From the NCBI RefSeq assembly GCF_937859865.1, contig NZ_CALMAT010000018.1, positions 31,678 to 68,207 on the forward strand: a stretch of DNA of 36,530 bases, given 5' to 3'. Positions 24,649 through 32,709 of this stretch are shown here, piece after piece. This DNA comes from an uncultured Mucilaginibacter sp. (lineage in GTDB: Bacteria; Bacteroidota; Bacteroidia; Sphingobacteriales; Sphingobacteriaceae). Within the stretch, counting starts at the first letter, position 1. Each line of letters opens with the position of its first letter. The position numbers and the translations under genes are program-made. A model generated the notes under the pieces. It was given only the letters and a program-made list of their open reading frames with translations. It did no database searches and was not told the origin of the DNA.

Positions 24649-25620
24649 TTGGCCCGTATTGCCCGTAAAACGCTTGGTTACCTGTTAAAAGCAGGGATTT
24701 TACTGCTTACCATCTGGTTTGTTTACCGGCACGTTAACCACAACAAAAACCTGGAGCAATTTGTAAACCGTATCCATTCGGTTGGGCAAAACCAGGTTTA
24801 CGCAGGCTTGATTGCCGTTACTTTGCTGATGTTTTTGAATTGGGTTTTAGAAGCCGTGAAATGGAAATACCTGACCAAGCTGCTCGAAAAAATGAGTTTG
24901 TGGAAATCTATCGAAGCCGTTTTTTGCGGATTAACCATGGCGATCATCACCCCAAACCGCATTGGCGAATATGGCGGCCGGATTTTGTACCTACCACCAA
25001 GAAAACGCATTCACGGCATTTTTGCGATGGCCGTTGGTGCTTTCGGCCAAAATACCGTAACCAATGTGGTGGGCACTTTGTCGCTGCTGTATTTAATTTA
25101 CACGTATCAGCATTTAAACTTTTGGCTTTCTTTTGGGATCACCGTGTTCGGTGCTGTTTTTATCCTTGCTTTTTTGTTGTTGTATTTTCGCATCCGCTGG
25201 CTGGTGTTTTTGCTGGATAAGATCAAATTCCTCCAAAAATACCACCGCTTTTTTAGCATCATGGCCAAGTACAGCTTCCCGCAATTAACTTTGATTATGT
25301 TACTGAGCCTGGCACGTTTTGTGGTTTTTTCTTCGCAATATTATATTTTGATCCATATTTTGCTGCCCGATTTGCATTTAATCCCGGTGATGGTGATGGT
25401 TTTTAACCTGTTTTTTATCCAGTCGGCCATCCCGTCTTTGGATTTGCTGGATATTGGCGTGCGCAACTTCATCGCCAATTATCTGTTCGGGTTTATCACC
25501 ACGCAATCGGTCGCCATTATGGCTTGTGTATCTTGCATCTGGCTGATCAATCTGATCATTCCTGCGGTGATCGGTTCTGTTTTTGTACTTAAACTTAACT
25601 TCTTTGGCAACAATACTTAG
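24649..25620 (+). CDS. LPG-synthase-type integral membrane protein (UPF0104)
   Basis: A 323-residue membrane protein with about eight hydrophobic segments. The segment pattern and the motif TPNRIGEYGGRILYLPPRKR (about residues 99-118) fit the lysylphosphatidylglycerol synthase transmembrane (flippase-like) family. Function in Bacteroidota is not known. TTG 24649 is the only start that gives the first membrane segment; no early ATG exists. Its 3' end overlaps the GT2 gene, so they are likely coupled, perhaps in lipid or glycan work; that link is inference. Confidence 0.8.
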   Translation: MARIARKTLGYLLKAGILLLTIWFVYRHVNHNKNLEQFVNRIHSVGQNQVYAGLIAVTLLMFLNWVLEAVKWKYLTKLLEKMSLWKSIEAVFCGLTMAIITPNRIGEYGGRILYLPPRKRIHGIFAMAVGAFGQNTVTNVVGTLSLLYLIYTYQHLNFWLSFGITVFGAVFILAFLLLYFRIRWLVFLLDKIKFLQKYHRFFSIMAKYSFPQLTLIMLLSLARFVVFSSQYYILIHILLPDLHLIPVMVMVFNLFFIQSAIPSLDLLDIGVRNFIANYLFGFITTQSVAIMACVSCIWLINLIIPAVIGSVFVLKLNFFGNNT

Positions 25621-26737
25621 TTCGGCAGCAGTTTTATTTACGGTTTTGTATGTGCTTTTGTTTGTGTTTTTGATCCGCGGCTGGCTGCGTATCAAGCCCA
25701 ATTTTTATGTGCTAAAAACAGCATATCAAACCAAAGTAACGGTATTAATTGCTGCGCGGAATGAAGAGGCCGGCATCCACAAAACCATCGAAGATATTTT
25801 GGCGCAGCAATATCCGAAGGCATTATTGGAAGTGATTATTGCCGATGACCACTCAACAGATCGTACCGCCGAAATTATTTTAAGTTATGCGAATCGCGGC
25901 ATAAAATTGTTGCAGTTGAAAGAAGACCGGGTCTTAAATTCGTACAAAAAGAAAGCCATCAGCGAAGCCATCCGTTTATCAACCGGCGATTTAATGGTGG
26001 CTACCGATGCCGATTGTCGCATGGGCGTGCACTGGTTGGAAGCGATTGTAACTAAGTTTGAAGAAAGTAACGTGTTGATGTTGTCCTCGCCGGTTGCTTT
26101 TTTTGAAGATAAAAATTTGTTCGAAAGTATGCAGGCGCTGGAGTTTTCGGCTTTTATCGGTTTAGGCGCGGCAACCATCGGCAACCGAAAAGCTTCCACT
26201 TGCAACGGCGCAAATTTGGCCTATAAAAAAAGTGTTTTTAACGAAGTTGGCGGTTTTAAAGGAATTGATGATCTGGCCTCCGGCGATGACGAGCTGCTGC
26301 TGCAAAAAATAGCTGCCAGATACCCGAAGGGAATCCAATTTTTAAAGCAGCGCGAAGCCATCGTTTATACGCACGCCAAACCAAACTGGGAAGAATTTAA
26401 GCAGCAACGCCGCCGCTGGGCATCAAAGTCGGTGAAGTATAAAGACAAATCCATTGTGGCTTTGTCGGTTGGTTTCTGGCTTTTCAACGCCATTATCCTG
26501 GTAAATTTGGTGGCCGGCATTTTCAACCCATACTTTTTAAAAGTTGCCGGCTTGCAATTACTTTTTAAAATTTTTGCCGAAGGCATCTTTTTATTTCTTG
26601 TCGCCATGTTTTTTAAACGGCGTAAACTGCTGTTTTTGCTGCCTTTAGGTTCTTTGCTGCACGTTTTTTACGTGGTTTACATCGGCATCATTGGCAACAA
26701 AGGCACGTACGAATGGAAAGGCCGGAAAGTGCATTGA
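25583..26737 (+). CDS. Family 2 glycosyltransferase, membrane-anchored
   Basis: Transfers a sugar from a nucleotide donor; acceptor unknown. An N-terminal membrane segment (about 8-33) is followed by the GT-A fold: VTVLIAARNEEAGIHKTI, IIADDHSTDRT, the DADC metal motif, a catalytic-region GDDELLL and the QQRRRWASKS motif (like QxxRW), then three or so membrane helices at the C-terminus. This layout is that of processive or polyprenyl-type GT2 enzymes. The start is uncertain: TTG 25583 is the longest, but TTG 25604 or later starts are possible; all overlap the upstream gene. Confidence 0.9.
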   Translation: MYLNLTSLATILSSAAVLFTVLYVLLFVFLIRGWLRIKPNFYVLKTAYQTKVTVLIAARNEEAGIHKTIEDILAQQYPKALLEVIIADDHSTDRTAEIILSYANRGIKLLQLKEDRVLNSYKKKAISEAIRLSTGDLMVATDADCRMGVHWLEAIVTKFEESNVLMLSSPVAFFEDKNLFESMQALEFSAFIGLGAATIGNRKASTCNGANLAYKKSVFNEVGGFKGIDDLASGDDELLLQKIAARYPKGIQFLKQREAIVYTHAKPNWEEFKQQRRRWASKSVKYKDKSIVALSVGFWLFNAIILVNLVAGIFNPYFLKVAGLQLLFKIFAEGIFLFLVAMFFKRRKLLFLLPLGSLLHVFYVVYIGIIGNKGTYEWKGRKVH

Positions 26738-26816
26738 CATATTTTTGAAAATAAAATAGGGTTTTGAAGCACCAAAGCCTATATTTAAACTTTAAAACAT
26801 TCCTGTTGAACAGCCA

Positions 26817-28001
26817 TTGACCAAAGCCAATCTTTCTTCTAACCAAAAAATTTTCTTTCAAAATAAATTAGCCGTTGCCGGAATGTTGTTGATTTTGTTC
26901 ACATCGCTTGTTGCCGTTTTAGGTTATCTGATTACGCCCGACGGCACGCCGCAAGCCAACGATATGCTGGTGCAACTGGGCCTGAAAAAGCCTGGTGCTT
27001 CTTTTACCATCCTCCGCATTAAAAAAGAAGACCGCACGGATACCGTCAATTTTATTAGTAAAATGCTGTTCGGCCAGCCTTCGCCCTGGCACAACGTGCC
27101 GATAACCCATTATCGTTTCAACAAAGATTCCATTTACGTCCGCGAATACATCGGCGATGAAGATGTGGCCGCAGAAACTGCTTACAACATTTATAAAATC
27201 AGTGGTAAAAAAAGCATTGCGGATAATCCTTCAACCCAAGACACCAAAAAAGAGGTGCTAAAAGAAGCATTGCCCCAAGTGCAAAAAGAAATAACAGACC
27301 AGCAAATCATCAAAAAAACATTTTGGTTGGGCACAGATATTTATGGCCGCGATATGTTAAGCCGGTTAATTATTGGTGCCCGAATCTCACTTGCTGTGGG
27401 TTTCGTATCTGTACTAATTAGTTTGATTGTTGGCGTAACTGTTGGTTCGGCCGCAGGTTATTTTGGCGGAAAAACAGACGAATTGCTGAGCTGGCTGATG
27501 AATGTTTTATGGGCCTTGCCGGCGCTGCTGCTGGTGATTGCCATCTCTTTTGCTTTAGGCAAAGGTTTATGGCAGATATTTGTAGCCGTTGGCCTTTCCA
27601 TGTGGGTAGAAGTTGGCCGTTTGGTGCGCGGCCAGGTAATCGCCTTAAAACAAGTTGAATTTATTGAAGCGGCGCGTGCTTTGGGTTTTGGTCATTACCG
27701 CATAATCCGCCATCATATTTTGCCCAATATTACCGGGCCAATTTTGGTTTTGGCGGCTTCTAATTTTGCTTCGGCTATTTTGCTCGAAGCCGGTTTAAGC
27801 TTTTTGGGTTACGGCGCGCAACCGCCAACGCCCACTTGGGGCGCCATGATTAAAGAACATTATGGTTACATTGTGATAGATTCAGCTTATCTTGCTATTT
27901 TGCCGGGGTTGGCCATCATGTTGATAGTTTATGCTTTTAATGTGGTAACTATTGGCTTGCGCGATGCGTTTGATGTTAAATCACAAAATACGCGGATTTA
28001 A
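26817..28001 (+). CDS. ABC transporter permease, DppC/OppC type
   Basis: Inner-membrane permease of a peptide or nickel-type ABC importer. The 394 residues start with the OppC N-terminal helix (KLAVAGMLLILFTSLVAVLGYLI), have an unusually long periplasmic region (about 45-170), then the core: FWLGTDIYGRDMLSRLIIGAR, five helices, and the EAA-like loop EAARALGFGHYRIIRHHILPN. The partner permease, ATPases and binding protein are not here. The only sensible start is TTG 26817. Two repeat copies sit in the long periplasmic region (GASFT about 60-64, LKEAL 148-152), not in the conserved core. Confidence 0.92.
   Translation: MTKANLSSNQKIFFQNKLAVAGMLLILFTSLVAVLGYLITPDGTPQANDMLVQLGLKKPGASFTILRIKKEDRTDTVNFISKMLFGQPSPWHNVPITHYRFNKDSIYVREYIGDEDVAAETAYNIYKISGKKSIADNPSTQDTKKEVLKEALPQVQKEITDQQIIKKTFWLGTDIYGRDMLSRLIIGARISLAVGFVSVLISLIVGVTVGSAAGYFGGKTDELLSWLMNVLWALPALLLVIAISFALGKGLWQIFVAVGLSMWVEVGRLVRGQVIALKQVEFIEAARALGFGHYRIIRHHILPNITGPILVLAASNFASAILLEAGLSFLGYGAQPPTPTWGAMIKEHYGYIVIDSAYLAILPGLAIMLIVYAFNVVTIGLRDAFDVKSQNTRI
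26996..27006 (-). repeat. Repeat core, 11 of 12 bases, inside the permease gene
   Basis: TGCTTCTTTTA preceded by G rather than A, in GGTGCTTCTTTTACC, coding G-A-S-F-T. Confidence 0.55.
27259..27270 (+). repeat. Dispersed 12-mer repeat inside the permease gene
   Basis: TAAAAGAAGCAT with GGTGC just before it, coding L-K-E-A-L in the periplasmic region. Confidence 0.75.
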
Positions 28002-28035
28002 TCAATATAAATGATGAGGGAAGAAGTATAATTTC

Positions 28036-29271
28036 ATGCAAAACGTCAACAATAATTCTGAAGAGGATGAACTGATCCGCCTGCTTTTAAAAAGACAGGC
28101 AGAATTAAATGCTTTGCTGGAAGTAACCCAGGCAATCAACAAAAGTGCCACGACGGCAGTTTTGCTAGACATGCTGGAAGTGATTTTGAAAGATTACCTG
28201 CAAGTGGGCAAGTTCCGGTTTATGGCCGAAGTGGAAAACCGCTTTAAATGCGTTTCTTACTACGGCGGCGAGTTTGAGCAGCACCGCGTATTGCTGAAAG
28301 CCTGCAAAGGTTTAGGGAAATTTAAAGGGCCCGTACAAGTTAGCTTATACGAAAACGAAATCCTGTGCGATTACGATTACTTTATCCCGGTTTTTCAAAA
28401 AAACAAACTGCTGGCTTTTGCACTCATTGGCGATTTTAAAACCACGCCGCAAATGCTGGGCAACGACCTCAACTTTATCCAAACGCTTTCCAACGTGATT
28501 GTGGTGGCTTTGGAGAACAAAAAGCTGTTTAGAAAACGCATCGAGGCCGAACGCTTTCAGCGCGAAATGGAACTGGCGGGTGATGTGCAGCAAATGCTGA
28601 TCCCGATTACCATTTACAACGAGCCGGGGATTGAAGTTGGCGCGCGTTATTTGCCGCACCAAAATATCGGCGGCGATTATTACGATTTTATCCGCCTAAA
28701 CGAAGATGAATTTTTGTGGTGTATTGCCGATGTTTCCGGCAAAGGTGTTTCTGCCGCTTTGCTGATGGCCAATTTGCAAGCCAGTTTGCGCGCTTGGGCA
28801 TCGGTGGTAGAAGATTTGACAACCATCATCGAAAAGCTAAACGATGTAATCATCAAAACCACCCGCGGCGAAAAATTTATTACTATATTTTTGGGAAAAT
28901 TTAACCAGAAAAGCCGGATGCTCAGCTACATTAATGCCGGCCATAACCCGTCCATCGTTTACCACAAAGGCTGCATCACCGAGCTAAAATTAGGCACCAC
29001 TATTATTGGTGTTTTGGATAAGCTGCCCTTTGTAAACATGGGCGAAATGCTGCTGGAAGAAGAGTTTACGATTTTTAATTATACCGATGGCTTGATCGAA
29101 TACGACGAGGAAAGCCCAAACTGGAACGAAAAAAAGCTGCGCGAATATGTAAAAACGCACGGCAAATTAAAACCCGACCATTTCAACACCAAAATACTCG
29201 ACCACATCAACCGCCAGGTTAAAGGCAAACCCATTGATGATATTACATTGCTCACCATTTGTTGTAAATAA
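28036..29271 (+). CDS. GAF-SpoIIE/PP2C phosphatase (RsbU-like)
   Basis: A cytosolic serine phosphatase likely acting on an anti-sigma antagonist or STAS protein. The first about 30 residues form a coil, a GAF-like sensor spans about 30-170, a helical linker (KRIEAERFQREMELAGDVQQML) follows, and the phosphatase runs about 190-411. Metal and catalytic motifs are present: NIGGDYYDF, DVSGKGVSAALLMA, NAGHNPS, YTDGLIE and DDITLL. No kinase or STAS gene is adjacent. ATG 28036 fits. Confidence 0.93.
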   Translation: MQNVNNNSEEDELIRLLLKRQAELNALLEVTQAINKSATTAVLLDMLEVILKDYLQVGKFRFMAEVENRFKCVSYYGGEFEQHRVLLKACKGLGKFKGPVQVSLYENEILCDYDYFIPVFQKNKLLAFALIGDFKTTPQMLGNDLNFIQTLSNVIVVALENKKLFRKRIEAERFQREMELAGDVQQMLIPITIYNEPGIEVGARYLPHQNIGGDYYDFIRLNEDEFLWCIADVSGKGVSAALLMANLQASLRAWASVVEDLTTIIEKLNDVIIKTTRGEKFITIFLGKFNQKSRMLSYINAGHNPSIVYHKGCITELKLGTTIIGVLDKLPFVNMGEMLLEEEFTIFNYTDGLIEYDEESPNWNEKKLREYVKTHGKLKPDHFNTKILDHINRQVKGKPIDDITLLTICCK

Positions 29272-29290
29272 AACACCAATTTTTGACCGG

Positions 29291-29302
29291 TAAAAACAGT
29301 AT
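29291..29302 (+). repeat. Variant repeat core TAAAAACAGTAT
   Basis: Flank TTTTTGACCGG, identical in type to main copies. It lies just upstream of the rnhB start. Confidence 0.5.
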
Positions 29303-29321
29303 CAATTCAGTTCAAAATTTG

Positions 29322-29966
29322 ATGATGGCCACGAACAACAGACCGGCACTTTTACCGCGCTATCAGCACACGTTGTTGGAAGCCGGTTGCGATGAAGCAG
29401 GCCGTGGTTGTTTGGCCGGGCCGGTTTTTGCCGCCGCCGTTATTTTGCCGCAGGACTTTGTTCATTCCGAACTGCACGATTCTAAGCAATTGGATGAAAA
29501 AACGCGCGACCAATTGCGATTGGAGATTGAAAAAACAGCTTTGGCTTTTGCCGTAGCTTCGGTTGATAATTTGGAGATTGACCAAATCAATATTCTGCAA
29601 GCTTCCATTCTGGCCATGCACCGCGCACTGGATATGCTTCTTTTACCACCCGAATTTTTGATTGTTGACGGCAATTATTTCAAAAAATACAATTCGCTCG
29701 ATCATGCCTGCATTGTAAAAGGTGATTGCAAATATTACAGCATCGCGGCCGCCTCCGTCCTGGCAAAAACCTACCGCGATGATTACATGAAAAAAATCGC
29801 CCAAGAACATCCCGAATACCACTGGCATCAAAACAAAGGTTATCCAACCCAAAAACACCGCTCGGTTATTTTAGAAAAAGGGTTTACGCCTTATCACCGG
29901 CTAACTTTTCGGGTCCGCGATCCGCTTTTAGACGGTTCAAAAAGCACTGCTGTTCCAGCCGGTTAA
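29322..29966 (+). CDS. rnhB: Ribonuclease HII
   Basis: Removes RNA from RNA-DNA hybrids and single ribonucleotides. The 214 residues have the start of the fold EAGCDEAGRGCLAGPVFAAAV with the two acidic catalytic residues (DE), and later VDGN and DYMKKIAQEHPEYHWHQNKGYPT, all family marks. ATG 29322 is taken as the start, since the earlier in-frame TTG (29283) is ahead of the repeat variant and adds 13 atypical residues. One repeat copy encodes MLLLP (about 105-109). Confidence 0.95.
   Translation: MMATNNRPALLPRYQHTLLEAGCDEAGRGCLAGPVFAAAVILPQDFVHSELHDSKQLDEKTRDQLRLEIEKTALAFAVASVDNLEIDQINILQASILAMHRALDMLLLPPEFLIVDGNYFKKYNSLDHACIVKGDCKYYSIAAASVLAKTYRDDYMKKIAQEHPEYHWHQNKGYPTQKHRSVILEKGFTPYHRLTFRVRDPLLDGSKSTAVPAG
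29634..29645 (-). repeat. Dispersed 12-mer repeat inside rnhB
   Basis: ATGCTTCTTTTA coding M-L-L-L; on the minus strand it is preceded by AAAAATTCGGGTGG. Confidence 0.8.
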
Positions 29967-29992
29967 TTGCATTGCCCTTCTCCTTATTTTGC

Positions 29993-30000
29993 TACTTTTG
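29993..30000 (+). promoter_or_regulatory. Promoter -7 box of gcvT (TACTTTTG)
   Basis: Exact match to TAnnTTTG, 20 bases before the gcvT ATG. A TTG at 29972-29974, 18 bases upstream, could serve as the -33 element. Confidence 0.65.
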
Positions 30001-30020
30001 CCACCACAAAAATTGTTACC

Positions 30021-31100
30021 ATGAAAACTACTGCCCTCACCGATACACACATAAAAACCGGTGCCAAAATGGTGCCTTTTGCCGGTTACAACATGCCGGT
30101 TACCTACGCCGGGATTAATGCCGAACATGATACCGTGCGTAAAGCGGTTGGGGTTTTTGATGTGAGCCATATGGGCGAATTTATTTTGAAAGGCGAAAAA
30201 GTATTAGATCTGATCCAGAAAGTAACCACCAACGATGCTTCAAAATTGTACGACGGCAAAGTGCAATATTCCTGTTTGCCGAACGAAAATGGCGGTATTG
30301 TAGATGATTTGCTGGTTTACCGTTTGAACGAGAAAACCTACATGCTCGTGGTAAATGCTTCCAACATCGAAAAAGATTGGGACTGGATTTCGAAATACAA
30401 CGATTTTGGTGTGGAGATGAAAAACATTTCCGACCGCACCTCGCTGCTGGCCGTGCAAGGCCCGAAAGCTGCCGAAGCGTTGCAAAGCTTAACCGATGTT
30501 GACCTCGCTTCGATGGAATATTATACCTTTAAAAGAAGCATTTTTGCCGGGATCAACAACGTAATTATTTCTGCAACAGGTTATACCGGTGCCGGTGGTT
30601 TTGAAATTTATTTTGATAACGATCACGCCGAAACCATTTGGAACGCCATTTTTAAAGCCGGCGAACCTTTTGGCATCAAACCGATTGGTCTCGCTGCGCG
30701 CGATACTTTGCGTTTGGAAATGGGTTTTTGTTTGTACGGAAACGATATTGACGATACCACTTCTCCGCTCGAAGCCGGTTTGGGCTGGGTCACCAAATTC
30801 AGTAAAGATTTTGTGAATTCCGAAGCCTTGAAACAGCAAAAAGAAGCAGGCATCAGCAAAAAGTTGGTTGGTTTTGAAATGATCGAACGCGGCATTCCGC
30901 GCCACAATTACGAAATTGTTGATGCTGAAGGAAACGTAATCGGCAAAGTAACTTCCGGCACACAATCGCCATCGTTGCAAAAAGCAGTTGGGTTGGGTTA
31001 TGTGAGCAATACTTTTGCCAAAGAAGGAACAGAAATCTACATCAAAATCCGCGATCAAAAAATCAAAGCCAAAGTAGTGAAGCCGCCTTTTTACAAATAA
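30021..31100 (+). CDS. gcvT: Glycine cleavage system T protein (aminomethyltransferase)
   Basis: Transfers the methylene group from the H-protein lipoyl arm to tetrahydrofolate, releasing ammonia. The 359 residues begin [20 protein letters not shown] and include [32 protein letters not shown], the folate-site Asp in [15 protein letters not shown] and [20 protein letters not shown]. The start is ATG 30021, right after a promoter; an upstream TTG frame is an extension into promoter. A repeat copy encodes FKRSI (170-174). Confidence 0.97.
   Translation: MKTTALTDTHIKTGAKMVPFAGYNMPVTYAGINAEHDTVRKAVGVFDVSHMGEFILKGEKVLDLIQKVTTNDASKLYDGKVQYSCLPNENGGIVDDLLVYRLNEKTYMLVVNASNIEKDWDWISKYNDFGVEMKNISDRTSLLAVQGPKAAEALQSLTDVDLASMEYYTFKRSIFAGINNVIISATGYTGAGGFEIYFDNDHAETIWNAIFKAGEPFGIKPIGLAARDTLRLEMGFCLYGNDIDDTTSPLEAGLGWVTKFSKDFVNSEALKQQKEAGISKKLVGFEMIERGIPRHNYEIVDAEGNVIGKVTSGTQSPSLQKAVGLGYVSNTFAKEGTEIYIKIRDQKIKAKVVKPPFYK
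30530..30541 (+). repeat. Dispersed 12-mer repeat inside gcvT
   Basis: TAAAAGAAGCAT with ATTATACCTT ahead, coding K-R-S-I. Confidence 0.75.
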
Positions 31101-31114
31101 TTGTTTTTTCGCCG

Positions 31115-31126
31115 ATGCTTCTTTTA
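31115..31126 (-). repeat. Dispersed 12-mer repeat between gcvT and comB
   Basis: ATGCTTCTTTTA; minus-strand flank GATTTTTAGGTGG, identical in 13 bases to that of the copy at 13565. Confidence 0.88.
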
Positions 31127-31157
31127 CCACCTAAAAATCAGTGTTAACTAATTTCAA

Positions 31158-31883
31158 ATGAGCGAAAAATTAAAGATCGAAACTTGCCTCACGCCCGCGC
31201 TGCTGCCGCTTTATCCAATTGAAAACAGCATTGCCGTGATTATTGATATTTTCCGGGCAACGTCTTCCATTTGTTACGGCATTGAAAACGGTGCCGAAGC
31301 GATCATTCCTGTTGCGCAGGTAGAGGAATGCACGGCGTACCGCGAAAAAGGCTTGGATTATTTGCTCGCTGCCGAGCGTAACGGCGAAGTGGTAGCAGGT
31401 TTTGATTTCGGTAATTCGCCTTTTTCTTACACCAAAGAAAAAGTTGCGGGCAAAACAATCGTGCTTACTACAACCAACGGAACACATGCTTTACATCTTT
31501 CCCGCGCAGCCAAAAAAATTGTGATCGGTTCTTTTTTAAACCTCACCACTTTGTGCAATTGGCTGAAAGACCAGCAGAAAAATGTTTTGTTAGTTTGCGC
31601 CGGTTGGAAAAACAACTTCAACTTGGAAGACACTTTATTTGCTGGAGCCGTTGTTGATCAGTTGAAAGCAGGCAACTACAAATTAGACGACTCAAGTATC
31701 GCTGCCAACGATCTTTTTCAACTTGGAAAAAATAACCTCAATTTATACCTGCAAAAAACAGCACACAGCGACCGCTTAAAAAAGTTAGGCATTGAAGAAG
31801 ATATTCGTTTTTGTTTGCAGGTTGATTTAACGACGGCAATTCCGGTTTTGGAAGGAGAGAAGTTGGTGAAGTTGAAAGAATAA
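31158..31883 (+). CDS. comB: 2-phosphosulfolactate phosphatase
   Basis: ComB-type phosphatase, in archaea a step of coenzyme M synthesis and in bacteria proposed to act in sulfolactate-related or sulfonolipid-related metabolism. The 241 residues show IAVIIDIFRATSSICYGIENGA near 27-48, GFDFGNSPFSY, TIVLTTTNGTHAL and LLVCAGWKNNFNLEDTLFAGA, the conserved family stretches. The start at 31158 is clear. It converges on the mazG-type gene with only seven bases between. Confidence 0.9.
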   Translation: MSEKLKIETCLTPALLPLYPIENSIAVIIDIFRATSSICYGIENGAEAIIPVAQVEECTAYREKGLDYLLAAERNGEVVAGFDFGNSPFSYTKEKVAGKTIVLTTTNGTHALHLSRAAKKIVIGSFLNLTTLCNWLKDQQKNVLLVCAGWKNNFNLEDTLFAGAVVDQLKAGNYKLDDSSIAANDLFQLGKNNLNLYLQKTAHSDRLKKLGIEEDIRFCLQVDLTTAIPVLEGEKLVKLKE

Positions 31884-31890
31884 TTTCTAC

Positions 31891-32217
31891 TCACTTCAAT
31901 TTCTCATTATTCTTATGCCGGTCCGCATCGCGGATACTCTTTTTAGCCATGTTTTTTTCTAAAGCCTCCGTTAAATCAATGCCGGTTTGGTTGGCCAGGC
32001 AAATCAACACAAATAAGACATCGGCCATTTCATCTGGCAGGTTTACGCTTTCGTCGGATTTTTTGAACGATTGTTCGCCGTATTTGCGCGCCATAATACG
32101 GGCAACTTCGCCAACTTCTTCCATCAAAATGGCTGTGTTGGTGAGTTCGTTGAAATAGCGGATTCCGGTTGTATTGATCCATTCATCAACCGCTTGCTGT
32201 GCTTCTTTTATCGTCAT
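31891..32217 (-). CDS. MazG-type nucleotide pyrophosphohydrolase
   Basis: A 108-residue all-alpha NTP pyrophosphohydrolase domain. The metal-binding pattern is EEVGEVARIMARKYGEQ with a later E-x-x-D in LPDEMADVLFVLICLANQTG. Such enzymes clean non-canonical nucleotides. It is the last gene of the antitoxin-toxin-rsgA-dtd series and starts four bases after the dtd stop. A near-exact repeat copy covers codons 3-6 (I-K-E-A). Confidence 0.9.
   Translation of the reverse strand: MTIKEAQQAVDEWINTTGIRYFNELTNTAILMEEVGEVARIMARKYGEQSFKKSDESVNLPDEMADVLFVLICLANQTGIDLTEALEKNMAKKSIRDADRHKNNEKLK
32200..32210 (-). repeat. Repeat core, 11 of 12 bases, at the start of the MazG-type gene
   Basis: On the gene strand GATTTTATGACGATAAAAGA then AGCA; the T-tract flank lies just before the ATG, and the core encodes I-K-E-A. 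Confidence 0.55.
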
Positions 32218-32221
32218 AAAA

Positions 32222-32680
32222 TCAGTGGTTGTCTTTATCTTTTGTATCCATGATGATGGTAACCGGTCCGTCGTTTACCAAACTGACCTTCATATCCGCG
32301 CCGAATTGTCCGGTGGAAATGCTTTTACCCAACAAGTTTTCCAGCGTTTTAATCATCATTTCATACAACGGAATGGCAAATTCTGGTTTTGCTGCGCGGA
32401 TGAACGACGGCCGGTTTCCTTTTTTCGTTTGTGCAAAAAGCGTGAATTGCGAGATGAGTAAAACCGAACCGTTCACATCTGCCAAAGCTTTGTTCATTAA
32501 ACCGTTTTCATCAGCAAAAACACGCAGGTTGATGATTTTTTGTGCCAGCCAAGTTACATCTTCTTCGGAATCTGCTTCTTCAATCCCCAGCAAAACCACA
32601 AAACCTGTTTCAATTTCGCCGGTTGCCAAACCGTTTACTTTTACGGATGCTTCGCTTACGCGCTGGATAACTGCCCTCAT
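32222..32680 (-). CDS. dtd: D-aminoacyl-tRNA deacylase
   Basis: Hydrolyses D-amino acids mis-attached to tRNA. The 152 residues start MRAVIQRVSEASVKVNG and carry both active-site motifs, SQFTLFA (about 77-83) and the NDGPVT loop (137-142). It is placed between rsgA and the MazG-type gene on the same strand. Confidence 0.97.
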   Translation of the reverse strand: MRAVIQRVSEASVKVNGLATGEIETGFVVLLGIEEADSEEDVTWLAQKIINLRVFADENGLMNKALADVNGSVLLISQFTLFAQTKKGNRPSFIRAAKPEFAIPLYEMMIKTLENLLGKSISTGQFGADMKVSLVNDGPVTIIMDTKDKDNH

Positions 32681-32709
32681 TTTAAAAATTATGACTTCAA
32701 ATCAAATTC

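Noticed and set aside
28014-28032. GGGAAGAAGTATAA before the phosphatase gene as a repeat variant
   Set aside because: Only AAGAAGTAT matches; there is no A-run and no flank.
30833-30847. AAAAAGAAGCAGG in gcvT as a repeat copy
   Set aside because: The bases around the core do not match and the codons (QKEAG) are ordinary.
1311-31126. CRISPR array
   Set aside because: Copies are irregularly spaced over tens of kilobases, on both strands and within genes; there are no uniform spacers and no cas genes.
1311-31126. Repeat as a Chi-type or chromosome-polarity (KOPS-like) signal
   Set aside because: Such signals are strand-biased along a replichore; here the two orientations are exactly equal in number. 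A full-genome count could reopen this.
1311-31126. Repeat as a promoter element
   Set aside because: It lies inside genes, downstream of convergent genes and in both directions, and does not match the Bacteroidota -33/-7 elements, which are found separately.
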